A stretch of DNA of 64,000 nucleotides from contig JAKSYS010000213.1 of NCBI GenBank assembly GCA_022925895.1, positions 1 through 64,000 of the forward strand. Reading direction: 5' to 3'. This document shows positions 48,114 to 56,868 of the stretch, piece by piece; within the stretch, counting starts at the first letter, position 1, and every line of letters starts with the position of its first letter. The DNA is from Fragilaria crotonensis (taxonomy: Eukaryota; Bacillariophyta; Fragilariophyceae; Fragilariales; Fragilariaceae). Below the pieces are notes generated by a model. It was not told the DNA's origin and made no database searches. It saw only the letters and a list, made by a program, of their open reading frames with translations. Position numbers and translations under genes: made by a program.

Positions 48114-50780
48114 TCAAGTCTGCCATTCTCGTCTCTTGTTCGTCATTATTTTCAGGATGCGGTTTGATCGAGTTATCACCTCATGCTTCGGGACGAGTTT
48201 GCCTTTCTCACCAAGATTTCCAGCTCCCTCGGCACGGACAAACTCGCCACCCAAAGCACCAAGCCGCTTTAGCGACAAAAATACATCCTCAACTGTGGAA
48301 CCGGGCTTCATCACAAGTACATCTCGTAACTTGACTTGCGCCGATGAAGCGATGTAGCTCCCATCCTTCCACAACGTTGGAGAACTTCCTCCAGCAGCCA
48401 ATAGGCATGCGACCATACCTGGGCTAGGGAGGGAAGCATCTTCTATTGCAACTCGCGTCATTCCGGGAAGTGGAGAGTATGTAGTCAAATCAGAGACAGG
48501 AAACACCAGTACTGGTTCGCGCAGTGACATTGCAGATTGCAGACATTGCCAAACACCGTTTGGCAAAGCTGAGTTGGATTGGAGATTCTGCTGCAAGATA
48601 TGCTGCTTGACAAACGTCATCTCAGTCCGAGCAGATAGCGGAATGCCAACATGGGCGCCGTGGATAGGTAAAGCGTCTTCCACTTCTTGAATGAATTGCT
48701 TGGCAGATGGGAGATCTGACTTGTTCAAGGCCAACGCCATTGGGAAGCGCACGCCGAGAAATGCACTCACCAGCCTGTGAAGGTCGCCTTCGTCCCATTC
48801 GTGCAACCGATCCAAAGCTCGGTCCCTTTGTTCGGTTTCTTGCATGAACTTTTCAACTGCGGCGATGACATTGAACAGTACTGCTTGCGATTGTCCATAT
48901 CCGCTAAACATGTCAGAAAGCTTGTTACGCCCTCTTCGTCGAATGCTGTCCCATTTGTAAACGACATTGTTGAAGACCCACTCAATCAGCTCATTCAAGA
49001 TCCATGCCAAATCATTCAGGGGATGCGAACCTCCGTCTTCGTTGCTTCCAACAGCATTTCCTTCAGTATCCGCTGTGCCGCTCGCATCAACAACGTGAAT
49101 CAAAACGTCAGCATCGGTCAAGTCATTCAGGAATTTGTTTCCCCGACCCCGGCCTTGATATGCACCTGGAACGAGACCGGCCACGTCTTTCAGCATGACG
49201 GGAATCAATCGACGACCCAAATGGTCCCGACCGTGAGTGCATCCGATGGAGTCGTCGGTGGTAGACTCTTCAGGGCAAGAGCCAGGTGGAGCTGGAACAA
49301 GACAAAAGCCAAAATTTGGATCGATCGTAGTGAAGGGATGGGGCGCCATCGTGGCGCCACCCATTGCATTATCGGCATCATTGCGCTGCCGCGCAAAGGC
49401 GGTGGCTGCGTTGAAAAAGGTTGATTTCCCTGCGGATGGTTTGCCTACGAGACCACAAGTATACTTCCAAGTGCCTCCGTGGCTGTTCGTCGATGGAGTT
49501 GATGCACTTGCACACGCTGCCGGTTTAGAAGAAAGCAACAACTTTCTTGCGATCTCCAGGCCCTGCAGGTTGCACTCCTTGATGCGTTCCTGGGAAGCAG
49601 GTTTGATCACTGTGCCTACCGGGTTTGCAGGAACCTGCTGAAATTCAATGTCCTCGTCGTCGGCACTCTCGAGCGTTTGATGCACCTGAGTCATTCCTCC
49701 AGACTCGAAAAAGTCGCGAGCCGCATAAACACACGTCAGCACGCTTGGCATGCCGAGCTCCGCTTCTGCAGCATCGCGCATTGCTTTCAAACAAGCGTCC
49801 ACATGAGCTGAACTGAATTCCATCATATTGTTGCCATGTACAAACTCAATACATGCCATGGTGTCAGTCGGGTAGTTATGAGGGCACACTATTCGTAATG
49901 CAAGGGAATGGGGAGGCCAAACACCTTCGTTGGAAGGTGGAAGATCAATTTGATAAGATATTGGAGTAGCGTACGTATCGCCTGTCTTCTGCGACAGGAG
50001 CTGGAACTCGTCGGGAAATATTGCTGACAATGCCTCTACTTCGTCCTGCTGAGCCAATAGTGCATCCTCGTCCGGTTCAGGCGGCGGTGCGTTGATCTGT
50101 CTTGGTGTGCTTGTGGCAACGTTGTCAGTCTTCTCCTGTGCTATTGACGCTTCAATAAACTTGAGATACGCCTCAACGTGAGGGGCTTGCATGGGCACAT
50201 GATGGCCACTGTCATGCTCGTGTCCGATTGCCGTCAAATAATGCTTCATAACATCTTTACTTTGACTTAACGTGATGATCTTATCTTTCAAACCATAGAT
50301 GTGCATTGATGGAGTCTCAAGTTTCGCCTCAGCCGGTACTCCTCTTAAGTTAGTGGGGATTGGCGCCTCATATCCAGCAAACATTAGTACGTATCGCAGC
50401 CCTTCCAAATGCAGTGGGTGGGTTTTGGATTCGTGGCACTGCACCAGTAAATGGGCAAGTCGAGCTCCTTGCGAGAATCCCAAAATGCCGTCCAGCTCCG
50501 TATTGTAATTCCAAGTAGATTGTACTAATTCCAATGTTTGATCGAGACCTTGACACTCGTTCTCGTTTCTTATCCACCACTGACGCATGGATTCATCGTC
50601 AGGGTGAGGAAAAGGTCCGTCTATAGCAACCATCTCAATGTTGTAGGCCTTGAGTAGCTTCTTTCGCAATCTTTCCACTCTACCAAGTAGCAGTTGGCCA
50701 ACTTGACGACTGCCATGGAGCACGAGTAGCTTTCGCCGTCTTAACGTGCGTGATCGCAGAAGCTGGGCCTGTTGTCTCAT
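48114..50780 (-). CDS. Four-domain fusion: FSH1 serine hydrolase, RWD, OBG-type GTPase, TGS
   Basis: 888 aa in one uninterrupted frame. The first true ATG is 50780; codons further up start with GTG. Residues about 17-215 match FSH1-family alpha/beta hydrolases: KLLVLHG, AIDGPF, GFSQG (Ser103), YGLKD (Asp166) and GHHVP (His193/194). About 240-360 is an RWD domain (QDEVEALSAIFPDEF, LRIVCPHNYPTD). About 440-720 is an OBG/YchF-like GTPase with P-loop GKPSAGKS (446-453), KDVAGLVPGAYQGRGRG (G3 Asp near 532), NKSD (686-689) and SAR (716-718). The C-terminal part, about 814-880, reads as TGS (VLVMKPGSTVEDVFLSLKRL). The GTPase resembles the archaeal/fungal Ygr210c group, which binds ribosomes or RNA. 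All catalytic and nucleotide-binding residues appear present in both enzymes. I know of no established protein with this combination. Confidence 0.88.
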   Translation of the reverse strand: MRQQAQLLRSRTLRRRKLLVLHGSRQVGQLLLGRVERLRKKLLKAYNIEMVAIDGPFPHPDDESMRQWWIRNENECQGLDQTLELVQSTWNYNTELDGILGFSQGARLAHLLVQCHESKTHPLHLEGLRYVLMFAGYEAPIPTNLRGVPAEAKLETPSMHIYGLKDKIITLSQSKDVMKHYLTAIGHEHDSGHHVPMQAPHVEAYLKFIEASIAQEKTDNVATSTPRQINAPPPEPDEDALLAQQDEVEALSAIFPDEFQLLSQKTGDTYATPISYQIDLPPSNEGVWPPHSLALRIVCPHNYPTDTMACIEFVHGNNMMEFSSAHVDACLKAMRDAAEAELGMPSVLTCVYAARDFFESGGMTQVHQTLESADDEDIEFQQVPANPVGTVIKPASQERIKECNLQGLEIARKLLLSSKPAACASASTPSTNSHGGTWKYTCGLVGKPSAGKSTFFNAATAFARQRNDADNAMGGATMAPHPFTTIDPNFGFCLVPAPPGSCPEESTTDDSIGCTHGRDHLGRRLIPVMLKDVAGLVPGAYQGRGRGNKFLNDLTDADVLIHVVDASGTADTEGNAVGSNEDGGSHPLNDLAWILNELIEWVFNNVVYKWDSIRRRGRNKLSDMFSGYGQSQAVLFNVIAAVEKFMQETEQRDRALDRLHEWDEGDLHRLVSAFLGVRFPMALALNKSDLPSAKQFIQEVEDALPIHGAHVGIPLSARTEMTFVKQHILQQNLQSNSALPNGVWQCLQSAMSLREPVLVFPVSDLTTYSPLPGMTRVAIEDASLPSPGMVACLLAAGGSSPTLWKDGSYIASSAQVKLRDVLVMKPGSTVEDVFLSLKRLGALGGEFVRAEGAGNLGEKGKLVPKHEVITRSNRILKIMTNKRREWQT

Positions 50781-51054
50781 TCGGGTTCGAGTGATGGAAG
50801 AGATGGTGGATAGCACTTTCGACGGCAGGTGGCAGATGCACCTCGAACTGTGCCGACAGTGCTGCGAAGTGTGAACATGAACCTGCCGATGCTTTTTGTA
50901 GAATTACCTCCTCCTTGTATGGACTACTGTCGTACTGCAGTTAGAACCTAAAATTGAAAGTATGTAGCAGTATATCGTACACATTGTACGACAGTCGACT
51001 ATTGGTAGTTCACTTATCAAGCTGCTAGTGGTACGTGCTAATCTCAGCACCGCT

Positions 51055-54000
51055 TCATTCAAAGGAGAAAGGGGATGGTGAAGGATGCTTTCGCTTCTTG
51101 GAGGGCAGCTTTGGTTGAAGCTTGATCAGCGGTCTATCAGCCACGTTGAGCACCACCGCCACCGAGGAACCAAACTTGGGCAACGAATCATTTTTCTCCT
51201 CATCTTGATGTGCGTCCTTGGCATCCACCCGAGGTTTTTTTATAACCTTGGTCATTCGGCTTACCCACTTCTTGGCATGCTCTGATTGCACATGTCGGCT
51301 TAATAAACGCGAACCTGCCGATAGAGAAATTTTGTGAAGTGTTTGACGTTCTTCCTGTTGACGCTCGAACGTGGCGCGCTGTTGGCGCATAGCTTCTACA
51401 TGAGATTGCTCATGATTAGTGTCATCTTCGTCAAAAAAGGGTAATTCCATGTCCATATCTCGACGAACTGGCGGACGTCGTTGCTGCACTCGAATCGTCT
51501 CCATCGTTTCGTTTTTAGAACCCCCAGCCTGATTTGTTCCAGCCCCAGCTTGGAATTCTCCATTGGCAATCGCCAATCGAATCCGTTCTTTCTCCGCTCG
51601 TTCGATTGCTTCCTCTTCTCGCTCTTGCATCGAGATCTCAACCTTCTCTCGGCCCAAACGGTCGGAGACAGTAAGAAACATCTTTTCAATGGCAGCCTCG
51701 AGTTTGCCGGACATTATAATGGCGCCGTCGTAGGCTTTCGCAGACGTCTCGTCGATATCCTTATGCCGCTCGTTGTATTTGAGAGCGTTCGAGAAAATGA
51801 GGCGCAAATCCTCGATGACTTCGCCAAATTTGTTGTATCGTCGCTTCTTGAGATTCTTCTGAACTCGTTCCCAAGCCATCGGCTTCGAGATGAACGCAGT
51901 ATAATCGGCTGGGAAGGAAAGCTCGGAAAGGAAGAAGCTCATGTGCTTTAAATCCGATTGATGACGGAGAGACTTGAGCAATTTCTCAATCTCACTCTCC
52001 ATCCAAGTGTCGGGAAAGCGATCGCCTTCGAGGCCTTTGTCTATCTGTTCTGCCACAACCATATTCTCCATTTCATCACGAGCCTTCAGTCGATTAGCGT
52101 GGCTCAATTTCCAGTTGGTCGGAGGAAGACCATCGGGCAATGGGTTGTCGGTGTGAGGATCGTCAGTCAAGTATGTCTGGAAGTGCTCTAATGACAACCA
52201 CCGGGTGTATTTCAAAAGATAGATCGACGCGTCATAATACGCAATCGAGAGATGGTCTCCTTCATCGCGGCCTGATTTGTTGAACGTAATTGCATTCGCA
52301 AACACCAGCGCAATGTCATCCACAAAGTCTTGTGCACTATAGTACAACCCACCTTGGAACAGCTTGGACTCTGCGGTAGTCAAATCCATGGGATTCTTGA
52401 TTTTTGCTTCGTAACTAACCTTGAGCTCTGGAAAGATGATGGGAACGGGCACGTGGTAAATGAATTTCGGGCGAGCAACAGAGATCCATGGATGCTTCAT
52501 CAAGTCTTTATAGAACTTCGCACAAGCGACCTCCCATTGTTCAATTAACTTAAGCGGGCGGCGAAGAGGGTAACGAGATTTCACCTCTGAGATTGCCACA
52601 TGAAGGGGAACTGGTTGGTTTGGTTCTCCCTCTTTTTTCTTAAGGGTAGCGGATGTGTTCGGAGGAGACTTTGCAAGCTTCGACTTTGCCACAGAGGCTT
52701 TAGCTTCCTCTACGGCGGTCGGCACAGATATGGAGATTCTAGGAGTTGCCGCTCTTGGAGGCTTGTCCGGTTCAACTTTCATTCTCTTGGCAGACTTGCC
52801 TCCGATTGATGGTGCAGGAGCTGGGGAGAGAGCTCTCTTCTTGGAGTCTGCTTCTGGATTATCATGAGCCTTCATACGTTTACTAAACAACTTTCGGAAT
52901 TCCTTGGCTCCATACTTCCCCATAGCCACAAGTTGATCTGACTTTCGGTGGACATTGTAAGCTTCGCAGTTTTTGAAAATGAGCAGGATGTCGTACTCGA
53001 AGTCCTCCGGGGTTTCATATGCTCCAGACGTGACCTTGCGTTCGACAGTTTCCAAGTCCATGGGCGTCGGAGCAAACTGCAGGTAGTCCTGATAAACAGA
53101 CAAGTCTACCGGTTTCTCGAACGATCGCATGACAGGTTGAGTTAACTTCGTCAATCGATCTGTGTACTGAACCTCTCGCAGGTCCTTCAAAATAGACAGC
53201 AGCAACGATTCCGGAGGCTTCGCCAAGGTGACGTTTTGCCAGGAAATGGCAGCGGTTCGAACAGTCTTGGCAGAGGGGGATTCATCATAACGTGTGAGTG
53301 CCATCAATTGCTGGCTCATGAGATCCTTGAGGTGCGTAGCTTGCTGAGTGAATTCATTGCCATCCGCTCGTGAACCGTAGTACGTTAGACAGTTTTCAAT
53401 GACGAGCCGGCAATCGGCCGCAAAAGCTACTATGCTTTGGTAGCGTCCTTCAATCAAATTCGACGTTACAGTCCCAAAATCCATGGGCTTGGGCACCTTT
53501 TCGAGATAGTCCTTCGGAAAAGAGCCCAGAAAGTAGTATGATGCTGGATGCATGAAGTAATGAGCAGTTTGATGACCGTTGGTCGGGTTGGTAACGTTTA
53601 GAAGGCGGTCAATGAGGTTGATGCACAACCCCCAGCAGTAGAGTAAGGGAGGGTACGCCTGATTGGGAGCTTCTGCCTTTCCGAGAAACCAAGCCATCAA
53701 CTCTTCCGCCGTCTTGAGGAGCTGCACAGCAATTGGTCGAAAAGAGTCTTGCTTAGTGGTGTTAAATCGAAGGCAGTTTGAGAAGACGCGACGCAAATCC
53801 AAAGCAAACTCTGGTATGCTGGTGTATTGATCCCGCTCCAGCTTCTGCGACATGGTTCCCAGGTCCATAGGGAAAGGGATCTTCGCCTTGTAGTCGTCTA
53901 CAAAGGCCTTGTCAGAAACAGGCTGTAGAAAGTAGATCACATGTCGCGGTTGCCGAAGTTTCAGACCACTGATAACCTTCATACAGCGCACCTTACGATC

Positions 54001-54879
54001 GATCGTCATCACATTCGGCAATGGTGGACCTGATGTTACCGCCTTGGGAAGGGGAGGCGGCTTCTTCGGCTTTGGAGTCTTACCCTCGGTTTTTGGTTTC
54101 GTTGTGACAACGGATAGTTTCTTAGGCTTAGCAGTTGCCTTCGGTGCTGAGGGCTTTTTAATTGTAGGACTTTGGGTGGTCGTCGTTTTCGGAGCGGAAG
54201 CACCACTCGACGCCACTCCTTTTGGCAATTCTTTCCCCCTGTTTGGTCCAGACGAAGTGTTTATTCTAATCTTCGGAGGTGCTGCGGCAGACGGAGGAGC
54301 CACAGCTGCTGATTGCGGGGGTGGACCGGGGGCAGGCATTGGAGAAGGTGTAGGCGCAGGAGCGGGTGGTGATGCCTTGGTCTTGCTCATGGACAAGTTT
54401 AGCTTCAATGTGGGCTTGGCAGATTTTGGTTTCTCAGCTGCAGCCGGTGCCGATGAAGTGTTAAGCTTGATGCTCACTTGTGGTCTCTGCACCTCGTCAG
54501 TCTTTGTTAGGCTTAATTTCAATTTAAATGGCTGCTTAGGTGCAAAACCAGATTTTTTCTTCTCCTTTGCAACCAACTTCATCATGTCCTTTGCGAACTT
54601 GACAACATGCTGAGTCTCCTTGCGATTTTTGTGATATAGTTGTGCGTTCGAGAAAACTAGATCGACATCTTCCCAGAAGCTAACAGGCGATTTGTATTGA
54701 TCTGACTCCAGTTTTTTTCGAATGGTCCCCAGATCCATGGGTCGCGTAATGATTGTTGTGTAGTCAGGAATGTAGGTCGTGTCGACTTGTACCATGAAAA
54801 GATAATTCTTGTTTCCGTTTTCGTCTGATGTCAAGACATTCAGAGAATCTCGACAAGCTTGAAAGTCAGACGCGTTCAT
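51055..54879 (-). CDS. Six-bromodomain chromatin protein
   Basis: 1274 aa, no intron; ATG 54879 is the first true start (the upstream frame opens only with TTG). Six bromodomain-like units lie at about residues 8-105, 298-398, 418-530, 555-668, 785-895 and 962-1068. Each has a ZA-loop motif: PMDLGTI, PMDLGTM, PMDFGTV, PMDLETV, PMDLTTA and, degenerate, PMAWERV. The acetyl-lysine-binding Asn is visible in units 2 (LRFNTTK), 4 (EAYNVHRK), 5 (ITFNKSG) and 6 (LKYNERH). It is replaced by His in unit 1 (LYHKN) and Tyr in unit 3 (LTYYGS). Pro/Lys-rich linkers separate units 1-2 and 4-5. There is no kinase, ET, BAH or HMG domain visible. It plausibly reads acetylated histones in the nucleus, analogous to but distinct from polybromo. 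Confidence 0.9.
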   Translation of the reverse strand: MNASDFQACRDSLNVLTSDENGNKNYLFMVQVDTTYIPDYTTIITRPMDLGTIRKKLESDQYKSPVSFWEDVDLVFSNAQLYHKNRKETQHVVKFAKDMMKLVAKEKKKSGFAPKQPFKLKLSLTKTDEVQRPQVSIKLNTSSAPAAAEKPKSAKPTLKLNLSMSKTKASPPAPAPTPSPMPAPGPPPQSAAVAPPSAAAPPKIRINTSSGPNRGKELPKGVASSGASAPKTTTTQSPTIKKPSAPKATAKPKKLSVVTTKPKTEGKTPKPKKPPPLPKAVTSGPPLPNVMTIDRKVRCMKVISGLKLRQPRHVIYFLQPVSDKAFVDDYKAKIPFPMDLGTMSQKLERDQYTSIPEFALDLRRVFSNCLRFNTTKQDSFRPIAVQLLKTAEELMAWFLGKAEAPNQAYPPLLYCWGLCINLIDRLLNVTNPTNGHQTAHYFMHPASYYFLGSFPKDYLEKVPKPMDFGTVTSNLIEGRYQSIVAFAADCRLVIENCLTYYGSRADGNEFTQQATHLKDLMSQQLMALTRYDESPSAKTVRTAAISWQNVTLAKPPESLLLSILKDLREVQYTDRLTKLTQPVMRSFEKPVDLSVYQDYLQFAPTPMDLETVERKVTSGAYETPEDFEYDILLIFKNCEAYNVHRKSDQLVAMGKYGAKEFRKLFSKRMKAHDNPEADSKKRALSPAPAPSIGGKSAKRMKVEPDKPPRAATPRISISVPTAVEEAKASVAKSKLAKSPPNTSATLKKKEGEPNQPVPLHVAISEVKSRYPLRRPLKLIEQWEVACAKFYKDLMKHPWISVARPKFIYHVPVPIIFPELKVSYEAKIKNPMDLTTAESKLFQGGLYYSAQDFVDDIALVFANAITFNKSGRDEGDHLSIAYYDASIYLLKYTRWLSLEHFQTYLTDDPHTDNPLPDGLPPTNWKLSHANRLKARDEMENMVVAEQIDKGLEGDRFPDTWMESEIEKLLKSLRHQSDLKHMSFFLSELSFPADYTAFISKPMAWERVQKNLKKRRYNKFGEVIEDLRLIFSNALKYNERHKDIDETSAKAYDGAIIMSGKLEAAIEKMFLTVSDRLGREKVEISMQEREEEAIERAEKERIRLAIANGEFQAGAGTNQAGGSKNETMETIRVQQRRPPVRRDMDMELPFFDEDDTNHEQSHVEAMRQQRATFERQQEERQTLHKISLSAGSRLLSRHVQSEHAKKWVSRMTKVIKKPRVDAKDAHQDEEKNDSLPKFGSSVAVVLNVADRPLIKLQPKLPSKKRKHPSPSPFSFE

Positions 54880-55430
54880 TTCTGCATTGACAATGGACAA
54901 TCAAGAGACTTAACCGAGCTTTGAGATGAATCGCTTGGCTTCGCAGCTGCGTCTTGGAGAGCTTATAAATGGTGTTCCAAGTTCCAACCAGAGAGAGTGA
55001 CCGAAGGTCGAATTCTTCGCAACGGCGGGAAGTACATGTACTTCTCACTGGAAAATGGACGGTACAGTACTAGTACCAGGTACAGTAGCGATACAAAGTA
55101 ATCAAAGTACAAGTACATGTACCGGTAAAACGAACAGGTACGTACATGGTCTGAGTAGCAGTACAAATACGGCGCTGCTGGTTGCCAAGTGCGCAAACTG
55201 TGAACGGCTACTCTACGACTACTTGTAAGTTGTACCGGTATGCTATGCGCAGCATTCGTATGGTTACTGTATTGGAGTACTCCAGTACCCGGGTGTCTGG
55301 CGTACTAGGCGTACAGCGAACAACGACCGCATACCGCATACTCGTAGCCACACAAGTGGCAATCAAAGGGGGGTGGCGATGAAGGGGTGGAGCCGATTCT
55401 TCGGAGCACAGGGGTCTGCCGGAATTGACG
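54880..55430. promoter_or_regulatory. Shared upstream region of the bromodomain and SDR genes, GTAC-dense
   Basis: A 552-bp divergent interval. About eleven GTAC words occur between 55031 and 55146 (for example AAGTACATGTACTT, GGTACAGTACTAGTACC), where chance would give less than one. More lie at 55230-55310. Whether they regulate either gene is unknown. Confidence 0.5.
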
Positions 55431-56306
55431 ATGATCTTTGTTTCATTGGGGCTGCAGCTGGCATTCCTCGGAACCACTGCTATCGCATACTCGCTACATG
55501 GTAAACGCACCCTTGTCACCGGATCATCGGGCGGTATCGGAAGGGGAATAGCTATTCGATTAGCGGAGGAAGGGGCACACGTATACGTGCACTATAACAC
55601 CCGAAGGGATGGAGCCATGAAAACACGAGACGCAATCAGGGAAGGTGGCGGAGTATGTTTAGGAGTCTTGAAGTGTGACTTTCGAGATGATGCCAATATC
55701 TATGAGCTATTTCAAAAGTTACCCACGCCAATCGATGTCCTGGTTAACAATGCTGGACTAGTAACCAAAGTGGACACGGACGATGATATCGATTTATCTT
55801 TGTGGAAGGAGACGATGCAAGTCAATCTAAACGCGCCACTCATCATATCCAAATTAGCCAAGGAGCGCATGCCGGAAGGTGGAGTCATCATCAATGTGAG
55901 TTCCATTCATGGCGGCCGCAGCGTCGAATACATGGGTGCGTACGCTGCCTCAAAAGCAGGTTTGGATAGTCTCACCCGAACGTTGGCACTCGAGTGGGCA
56001 GGTGATAACATTCGAGTCAATGCGATTGCTCCCGGAGTCGTGCCGGTCGAACGAACTGCCAAGGCGTTTGAAGACCCAGTAATGTCACAGCGATGGCTGG
56101 CGCATTTGCCGATGAAAAAGTGGGGGACGGTTGAAGAAGTTGCAGAGGCTGTCGTGCCCTTGATCACGAATCAATGGTTGACTGGGACAATCTGGACTAT
56201 CGATGGTGGCATGACGGCAAGGTCGAACATGCCGAATCGGGAGAAACCGGATAAACCAATGGCTACGCCGCGTGAAGTCGACCGGGAAGTTATAATTGAG
56301 TCATGA
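55431..56306 (+). CDS. Short-chain dehydrogenase/reductase (SDR), ER or membrane-targeted
   Basis: 291 aa, no intron; ATG 55431 chosen because the frame above starts with TTG. Residues 1-20 are hydrophobic (FVSLGLQLAFLGTTAIAY), a signal peptide or anchor. The classical SDR core follows: TGSSGGIGRG cofactor loop, VLVNNAG, INVSS, and the catalytic YAASK near residue 180, then NAIAPGVV and a C-terminal LTGTIWTIDGGMTAR. Layout matches FabG/3-oxoacyl-reductase-like classical SDRs using NAD(P)H. The arginine-rich start of the Rossmann unit (HYNTRRDG after the second strand) favours NADP. Substrate cannot be told. In diatoms a signal peptide may lead to ER or plastid. Confidence 0.88.
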   Translation: MIFVSLGLQLAFLGTTAIAYSLHGKRTLVTGSSGGIGRGIAIRLAEEGAHVYVHYNTRRDGAMKTRDAIREGGGVCLGVLKCDFRDDANIYELFQKLPTPIDVLVNNAGLVTKVDTDDDIDLSLWKETMQVNLNAPLIISKLAKERMPEGGVIINVSSIHGGRSVEYMGAYAASKAGLDSLTRTLALEWAGDNIRVNAIAPGVVPVERTAKAFEDPVMSQRWLAHLPMKKWGTVEEVAEAVVPLITNQWLTGTIWTIDGGMTARSNMPNREKPDKPMATPREVDREVIIES

Positions 56307-56868
56307 CATCAAACTTTCAAACCCGCATCTGGTTCCTCTCACGAAGGTCGCCGTCTTCATTTGTTATGCTGAATAGTGGACCCGTTTGGGCCGTGAGTCC
56401 GCGAATGACAACTCTTTCGTGGAGCAGGTTCGACGTGAGTATTCATACCAATACTCGCGAAAGCATTACGAGCAACAAGGTGCACACAAGACCAGGATTT
56501 TTCGTAAGAATTTCTTAGCACATATAATCTGTTTGCAAATAGTCCGTTGATCGACTCAGATTCCACTGCCCACATGACGTACAGGTATTCCACGAATCAA
56601 TTCACGTTCTGGCGCCAGGCATTTTGAAAGGAAATTTTGGCCCGTGTGTCTGTCATAGGTTTTCTTCTAGTACACTCTCATAGATTGGCTATTGAGTGGT
56701 TCCCGACTCAGTGTTAAGACTGAAAACAACTCACAATCAAACCGAGAGGCAACCATATAAAGCTGGATCACAAGGAAACCTTTCGTCAACAATTGAAACC
56801 CACCTAGCCGATCACTCTCGATCGACCCATTAATCAGCACTTCACATAGCACCAGTTTTACAAGCACA
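56307..56868. other. Spacer between the SDR gene and the unknown two-exon gene
   Basis: No gene is seen. 56740-56868 is the probable promoter and 5' leader of the next plus-strand gene; CACAATGAGC gives a reasonable start context at 56869. Confidence 0.5.

Noticed and set aside
54044-54613. 189-codon plus-strand Gly/Ala-rich frame
   Set aside because: Antisense to the Pro/Lys/Ala linker of the bromodomain protein; low-complexity shadow.
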